From Amaurobius ferox (lineage: Eukaryota; Arthropoda; Arachnida; Araneae; Amaurobiidae), in the NCBI GenBank assembly GCA_951213105.1, contig OX578152.1:98988068-99052067 (forward strand): DNA of 64,000 bases, given 5' to 3'. The translations under genes and the position numbers were made by a program. The notes under the pieces were generated by a model. That model did no database searches, was not told the DNA's origin, and saw only the letters and a program-made list of their open reading frames with translations. Positions 57,582-64,000 of the stretch are shown here, piece by piece (position 1 is the first letter of the stretch; each line of letters begins with the position of its first letter).

Positions 57582-59346
57582 TTACGTGGTATATTTGAAA
57601 TTATTAATAATATTATTTACAAATACTTCCGGATATTGGTAATTTTGACAAACGCGTTTAAGATTATTGATGTGGAGAAAGTGAAACCCAGGATCAGAAA
57701 GTCGATGTGTTCGAAATAGCTGGTTTAAAATGATGTTTCTAAACAATTGAATAGAATTACAAGATTGATATGATAGCAGCTTTATGATAGTGAAGTTGTA
57801 AGAATCTTTTTTGTCATATAAATTGGTGATTACATGATTATTGAGGGTATTTAAATTTAGGTCTAAAAAATTTACAGTTTGACTAACGCTAGGCTCATTA
57901 GGAATTAATTCTAGGTTAGATGGGTAAAAATCAATATTAATTGGATAGGAATCATCAATGATAATACAAATTAAGTCATCAACATATCTATATATAATAT
58001 ATGAATTAGAGTTAAAATGACATTCATAATAATAAAGATATAAGTTAGCGAGTATACTACTACTACAGCCACCTTGTGGTACACCAGATGTTTGTATATA
58101 AATGTTATCACCTTGGATAATATAATTGTTGTATAACACAAAGTGTAAGAGCATAGGAAAGTTTTTGACATTAAATGCAACATTATTGGCAGATAGACAG
58201 TCATGATAAAGAGAGATAATAACTTTAAATCTTTAATGACAATATTATTAAATAGGTCTTTAAAATCAAAGGTATGGAAACCAAGAATTTGTGGAAGTTT
58301 GCTAAGGTGATTTACTAAATCAAAACTATTGTTCAAAATGAAATATCCTGAATTCCTAAATTTAAGAGATTCATTAATTCTATTTAAACAGTTAAGCAAG
58401 TATTTACTAGTTGTAGTGGTAAAGGTATTATGTCCACAAGTGACTGTTCTAAAACTGAGAGGAGATTTATGGAATTTAGGAACCAAAGTAACATAAGGAA
58501 ATTTAAAAAACTTACAATTAATATTTAATTGTGTATATAATTTTAGCATTTTAGTTTTGATTTTGATAGACTGATTATTAATGGGTTTAAAAATTTGATT
58601 ATTTTTTAAGTAATTCTGTAACAGAGAAACATAATATCTACATAAGTTATGACAAAATGTTGTTGTAGTTCTTTAATAGCAGATAGGAGTTGTTTATAAG
58701 GATACCTAGGCTTCGTTAATTTAATGTTTATAATGACATTTTTAAGTAGATGTAAGGTAGTATACTTCCATAGATGGAATGCTTCAATAGGAATGGAATG
58801 TGAACAAGCAAGTTGATATATGAATTTATTAAAATCAAATGATATAGACTGAAGAAGTTGTTTAGGGTGATGGCAGAATGAAATGCGAAATTTAGGCCCT
58901 TTATTCATAATATCCCTAAGTATATCATCCTGAACTATACTGAGATCCCCAGTAATAATGTGTCCATGAGAGGAGTTGACATAAGGGGCAAGATTTTTAT
59001 TGCTGCATACACATGATGTAAGGTCATCGGAGTTTAATGTCCTGGAAACTTCATTGTAATTGTAAATGGTTCTACCAATTGGTAAATTATATTTGAAGGA
59101 TTTTTGTATTTTGATTTCTTTTACGGGTAACAAGTGCTGATGTTTTGCAAATAAATTATTGAAGTTAAGAGAATTAAGAATAGGGTGTTTAAAAGAAATT
59201 ACACAGTAAGCTATTTTAGTATGTGGATTTGGTGAATGGAGAAGGTGGTAATTTAAGAAATTTGTACGTGAAAGAAGCAAATCATAAAATAAATGTTTAA
59301 AATGCTCATGAGTTAATTTTAATTTAAAAAAAATTAGTATAAACAA
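57582..59346 (-). pseudogene. Penelope-like reverse transcriptase (copy 2), frameshifted
   Basis: The longest copy, split over three frames: 59346-58606, about 58549-57971 and 58154-57582. In order: GHIITGDLSIV and GPKFRISF (N-terminal family motifs), FPYVTLVPKFHKSPLSFRTV (fingers), FDFKDLFNNI (motif A region), TSGVPQGGCSSSILANLYL (motif B), YRYVDDLI (catalytic motif C), then NFLDLNL and TNLYDKKDSYNF (thumb side). RYVDD and the 'QTSGVPQG' style resemble Penelope-like elements; assignment to a named clade is uncertain. No endonuclease (GIY-YIG) is seen. At least two frameshifts make it non-functional. Confidence 0.8.
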
Positions 59347-60539
59347 TACTTAATTTGCATTTTCTGACTTTATATAACCAAGTTCTAACAGGTAGAAAAT
59401 TGAAAGCTTATATATATACATATATATACACATATATATATATATATATATTTATAAATAAATATAATAAATAAATGTAATAAGACTAATTTAAAATACG
59501 AACAGTGTCATACCCTGGTTCAAAAACAATACGGAGGAAAATAAAGTAAAGAGAATATGAAAGGAAATATCTAAAAAAAGGAAACCATTGATACCATATA
59601 AGGGAAATTGATCTTAATTTTAAATTATTAATAATACATATGAATATATCAACATTCAAAAGCGATACATTCAAATTAAGTTCAAACATCAAAGGATGAT
59701 CAAAATATTAAAATGACAATAAAAAATAAAAGAAAAGATGCAATCCGAAAATATGAAATTGGATAGAACCTCTGTAGATCCAGCTTTTCAGGGATTTTTG
59801 CATCCACATAGGTTCCAAATGTGTTTCGCTCAACGATACAGCCACATGGCCGAAACATCGTCGAAAGATCCGACACATTACCAGATAGAAACAGAAATGG
59901 AAATAACAAATAATATTAAGCAAATGGAAAGAAGAGGAAGATAGTGCATATCAGCAATCTATCCAACAATCCACAAGGATGCAGATAGAAATTAAAACTC
60001 ATACCTTTCTTCATCATTATTCAGGACGCCTAATATTTCGTTGCTCTATCCTAGGGTGAATTTGGAAAGAATACTAGAGAGCGCCATCTGTTGTGAATTA
60101 TAGGAAATACTCCTGAATAAGCTATTCAACTAATAGATATACAAATAGACATGTCTCAAACCCAAGAATTAGAGACATAAAGAAAAATATGTTTACACAT
60201 TATACTAAATAATAATTAATATTTATATAATATGTATCCAAAACTTATCACAAAAATAATTAAAATCTCAAAGAATATTTTAATATTTAAAGTATACAAT
60301 AGCAATTTCAAATTTGACTAAAACAATAAATAACAGATTATAAATTGAATTCGAAATTTCTAAAGTGATATTTGACAAAATTATCTGGATAGGATTCAGC
60401 CTTACAGTATCAAAATAAATCTGCTAGAAGGTTACTATATTGTGTATTTTCACATAACCTAAAAATCCTATGAAATTGATTTATTAAAATATTTTTGTTT
60501 ACCTGTTTACTCATACATGAGTTAAAATTGATTATATTG
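59347..60539. other. No gene seen; TA tract 59405-59455
   Basis: AT-rich flank between RT copies 2 and 3. The antisense frames near 59700-59940 have no recognised motif. Confidence 0.4.
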
Positions 60540-61372
60540 TGAATTTTAAACGGGAAACCTTTTTTTTTTTGTCAAATATGTTTGACAAAAATGAATATTC
60601 ATTATCAAGAGAGAGAGTTAAATCTAAGAAATTAACACTGGTTGAGATGTTGCTTTAGTTTGGTATAAGGGATAAATTTGGGGGATAAAAATCAAAATCT
60701 ATATCATTTGATGAGGGAGCTATTTTAATGAGAATTACATCATCAATATACCTGTAGAAAGTATATGCAGATTATAAAATTTGACTCGTAGAAGTGTAGG
60801 TAAAGATTTGCAAGAGCTGAACTGGCAGAGACACCCTGCGGAACACCTTTAATTTGCATTTAAATTTTATTGCCTTGCATCAAGTAATTATTAAAAATGA
60901 CACACTTCAGAAGGTTTTCCCCGGCCGCCCATACTGCTGCTCTATGTTTTCGGATGAGTCGGGCGATCTGGGCTTTCGACACTTGAGAAGGTGGTACACG
61001 TAAGATTGATCTATATCCAAATTTTGTCTATTATAGCAAGATTTAACTATATCCCAAATTACTTTATATAGATCTTTTATGTCAATATTGTTGAAAAGGT
61101 CCTTAAAGTCTTAAGTTTTAAATCCCAAAATATTAATCGTATCCAACTTTTGAATTAATTGATAACTGTTATTAACATGAGAAGTTGAATTATCAATTAT
61201 ATTAGAAATGATTTTATTAAGAATGACCAATAGAGATTTACTAGCAACAGTTTACTAGCAACATATGATTTATGTCCTATAGTTACAGATCTAAAAGAGA
61301 TAAGATTTTTATGAAATTTTGGGATCATGCCAATATAAGGGAATCTTAGATGTTGCAAGGTAATTTTAATAG
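60540..61372 (-). pseudogene. Penelope-like reverse transcriptase (copy 3), decayed
   Basis: Minus-strand remnants in the correct order: FPYIGMIPKFHKN, SFRSVT (about 61345-61270), KDLYKVIWD, KGVPQGVSASSALANLYL (about 60855-60800), RYIDDVILI (about 60760), DFYPPNLSLIPN and VNFLDLTL. Many stops and indels. It carries the micro-insertion at 60915-60978. Confidence 0.7.
60902..60991 (+). mobile_element. 64-bp SINE1-tail micro-insertion with 13-bp TSD
   Basis: ACACTTCAGAAGG (60902-60914) and ACACTTGAGAAGG (60979-60991) bracket CCGGCCGCCC...GAGTCGGGCGATCTGGGC. It aligns end to end with the 58-bp insert in the palindrome. Confidence 0.7.
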
Positions 61373-61376
61373 TTTA

Positions 61377-61377
<1 letters not shown>

Positions 61378-61414
<37 letters not shown>
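61378..61414. repeat. AT microsatellite
   Basis: (AT)n at the 5' edge of RT copy 3. Confidence 0.9.
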
Positions 61415-61417
<3 letters not shown>

Positions 61418-61452
61418 CAAAATGAAAAGAGGTATGGATGGAAGCAATGTAC

Positions 61453-63650
61453 CAAAAGATGGCTGGGGGGGGGGGTATGACCGGGGCCTCCGCTCGAGAG
61501 AGGGGGCCGTGGCAGTCAAATTAGTGACGTCACGAAAAACGATCCACGGTTGGCGAAACGATCCCGTTTAAAGCTAGTTTTTAAAAATATTTTAATACTT
61601 TTTTTTAGCTAAACCTGACAAGATTTTCAAAAAGAGGTATGTATGTTTGTCTGTTACACACACACACACACACAAAAATGCAATTAATTTAAATTTAATG
61701 AGCACATATTGATTTAATGTTTAAAATAATAAACAGGTCTTTTACTGACAACTTCCCTTACATATATGTAAATTTTTTATTATTTTATGTGTTGGATTTT
61801 TTTTATTAATTAATGTAACAGACTAATTCATTGTAACAGAATAACAAAAAATTATTATAGCATTTAATGACTTTGCTATAGTTTATTTTAATGCTAATCA
61901 TGTTATATTTTGTTTTCAGTAAGTAATCATAAAATCATGGTAATTTAGGTTAGTCTGTTACATAAACAGTTAATTAGTGTTAATTTATTTAAAATTCAAT
62001 TTTTTTTTTCAAAATTTGGTATAGGCTATTCTTCGAACATATGCAGATCTGCATTATTATTATTTTTTATTATTTGTTTTCCTTTTTGTACTTAAAAATC
62101 TTTTTTGTTTTCCTATATGTGTTAGTCTGTTACTATGGAATGTCAAAAAATTAAACAAATGAAGATGTCACTGATGTGCTAAATCTACAAGTAAATGATT
62201 GGGTATTAGTAAAATAAGATTCCATCCTTTACCAGGGATCTGTCACGTAGATCAATAAAAAAGAAATTGAAGTTTCTGTAATGCACAAAACTAAAAACCA
62301 TTTCAAGTGGCCTCAAAAAGACACTTAACAGGGTGATACATAAAAATGACAAATTAACAAGTTACAGCAAAGATTAAAAATGACATAACACCTATGCAGT
62401 TATAAAAATCAGAATAAAAACAATCGATACAGGAAAAAACATATAATCAGTAATATAAGCTGCTATTGTATCCAATTGAAATGCATTATGTTTACACAGA
62501 GATACATTGGATTAAAAAAAGATAAATATAATTATTCTAAATTCTTGTTACACATTAGTTGCTTTAAAATGACCAATCCAATAATGTTGTAGTTAAAATA
62601 GAAGTTTGCAAACTTAAAAATGAGCTCAAAAGCAGAATTTTGTTAAATATCAAATGTGTAAATGTTCTGCAGAGCTTATAAAACAGAGCTCGTTCTGTGA
62701 TGTATGTCACAGCTTTAAGTACTACTTTCTGTTGTCGGGTAAATGAGAATTTCATAACTCAATGAATGAAGCAAGATACATTTGCATTGCACTGTAGTAA
62801 ATAAATCTTTAAAACTACAATGAAATTTATAAAAACTGTAAATTTATTCAAAACTAATAAAGTAATTTATGGCAAACTTTAAAGCAAATTATTTTATGGC
62901 TTTTAAACAAGCAACAAAATGAAGGTTCTTAAAATAAAACTTAGCGTTATCCAAAGTTACTGCAATTTTCATTTAATAATTTGTTCATGAATGTATCTTT
63001 GTCAACAATGTCTTTGAAAACATAGTGTTGTAACAAACAGCTGAGATTTGTAGAAAAATTGATTTTTTAAATTTTCATTCATGAGTTATTCTATAACTAT
63101 GATTATATAATAAAATGTTGCAACCTCATAAGTTAAAACTATGAGTCCCTAGGCATTTTTTTAAGTTTGAAAGCTTTTGTAAGTTTATTCAACGAGATAT
63201 CTGGCAAACTATTAGTAATGGGATTTAGTAAACAAGCAGCTAAGCGACATAGGAAAGTTGAACTCCTACGTCTTCAAAATAGTATTCAATTTGTCAGATG
63301 ATGCTACAGTTGTAGACAATGACACATTATTGGAATTAAAAATCAACCAATACTACTAACACAATGTAAATAACACAATGAAATAAATGTAAATAACACA
63401 ATGTATAAGTAACACAATGAAAGTCAAAAAGTTTTTGAAAGAAGAAACGAACTCAACCATAACATCAGATCAAAACAAACGCTTTTAGGTTGAAATACGC
63501 TGGAACCCTGGATCGTTTTTCATGACGTCACAAGCTCTGAAAAACAGACTACCACGGCCCCCGGAGGAGCGGAGGTCCCGGTATGACCCCCTCACCCCGG
63601 TTAAGCATACTTTGCGTCGCGACAACACTCCCGGAGAGCCGGTACATTGC
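61453..63650. mobile_element. 2.2-kb element with GC-rich inverted ends
   Basis: The left end has GCAATGTACC, ATGACCGGGGCCTCCGCTC, GGGGGCCGTGG, GTGACGTCA and GAAAAACGATCCA. The right end has these blocks as reverse complements in mirror order (63500-63650), with an extra insertion of about 45 bp near the tip. The AT-rich interior has no transposase; it repeats TTAGTCTGTTAC. I cannot assign a superfamily, and a target duplication is not evident. Confidence 0.55.
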
Positions 63651-64000
63651 AAAATAGAATACGAATCTATCAAGTTTTAAGATGAAGACCAGACATTATT
63701 CACAAACAAATATAAGAGAGAATTGTTGAGATCCAGCCATATCAAAAATCACTAACAGTAAATGTTCGAAATGCTCACTAGTATAAATGAGCAAAACTAC
63801 ATAGCTTTTACTTAAATAAGACTTTAAATATTGACATTTAATATGACAATAATAACAAATTCCATCTCTAAAACCATTTACCTCAATGACAGTTATCATA
63901 CATGTAGATGTACATCCTGTATACCGTATTATACCAGATGAAATAAATCTTCCGTATTACACAATAGACCCTATTCAAGAGGTCCCATATCAGATATCAC
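63651..64000. other. No gene seen
   Basis: AT-rich right edge of the window without recognisable features. Confidence 0.4.

Overview
This is a strongly AT-rich stretch of animal nuclear DNA, almost certainly from an arthropod; an arachnid is possible, but nothing in the window proves it. The evidence is spliced coding exons with GT/AG borders, a 10-kb intron, tRNA-derived SINEs with A and B boxes and (CAA)n tails, a 5S rRNA sequence, and layer upon layer of transposons. There are no operons or bacterial signals. Only one conventional host gene is visible: the first two coding exons of a tetraspanin on the minus strand (11177-11242 and 917-1129). Its remaining exons lie beyond the left edge.

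Layout. 1-11.3 kb: a Tc1-type transposase relic, then the tetraspanin exons, with an intron full of repeats. 11.3-41 kb: a repeat graveyard. Most of it belongs to one group of non-autonomous elements (called A, B and C here) that share the start TCTGATGTGGGCAGCACATG and end in a hairpin carrying AAGGAAAGT or AGGGAAAGT. They sit head-to-tail, insert without a target duplication and look like Helitron2/Helentron-derived elements. Also present are two TTAA-flanked families (D, and the foldback element E), a hAT-like element, SINE1 and SINE2 copies, a 5S-SINE composite, and several satellites of about 165, 180 and 300 bp. 41.3-52.7 kb: a giant near-perfect palindrome. 52.7-64 kb: more A/B/C pieces, three copies of a Penelope-like reverse transcriptase (all broken), long TA microsatellites, and a 2.2-kb element with inverted ends.

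The most unusual object is the palindrome at 41355-52678. It is an 11.3-kb element that is inverted repeat over practically its whole length, folding on a 3-nt loop near 46995. It starts 5'-AG and ends CT-3', is flanked by the 6-bp duplication CATAAT, and sits inside a recognisable B element whose two halves continue on either side. AG termini and 6-bp duplications are the Polinton/Maverick signature, but no Polinton core gene is visible. Each arm carries the same cargo: a three-exon mini-gene (65 codons, introns in phase 0) transcribed outward from the centre, about 12 degenerate units of a roughly 145-bp repeat, and an 82-codon hydrophobic ORF pointing back toward the centre. One arm alone carries a 58-bp SINE-tail insertion with a 15-bp duplication, and the arms also differ in microsatellite length. 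The palindrome is therefore a real locus and not a sequencing foldback.
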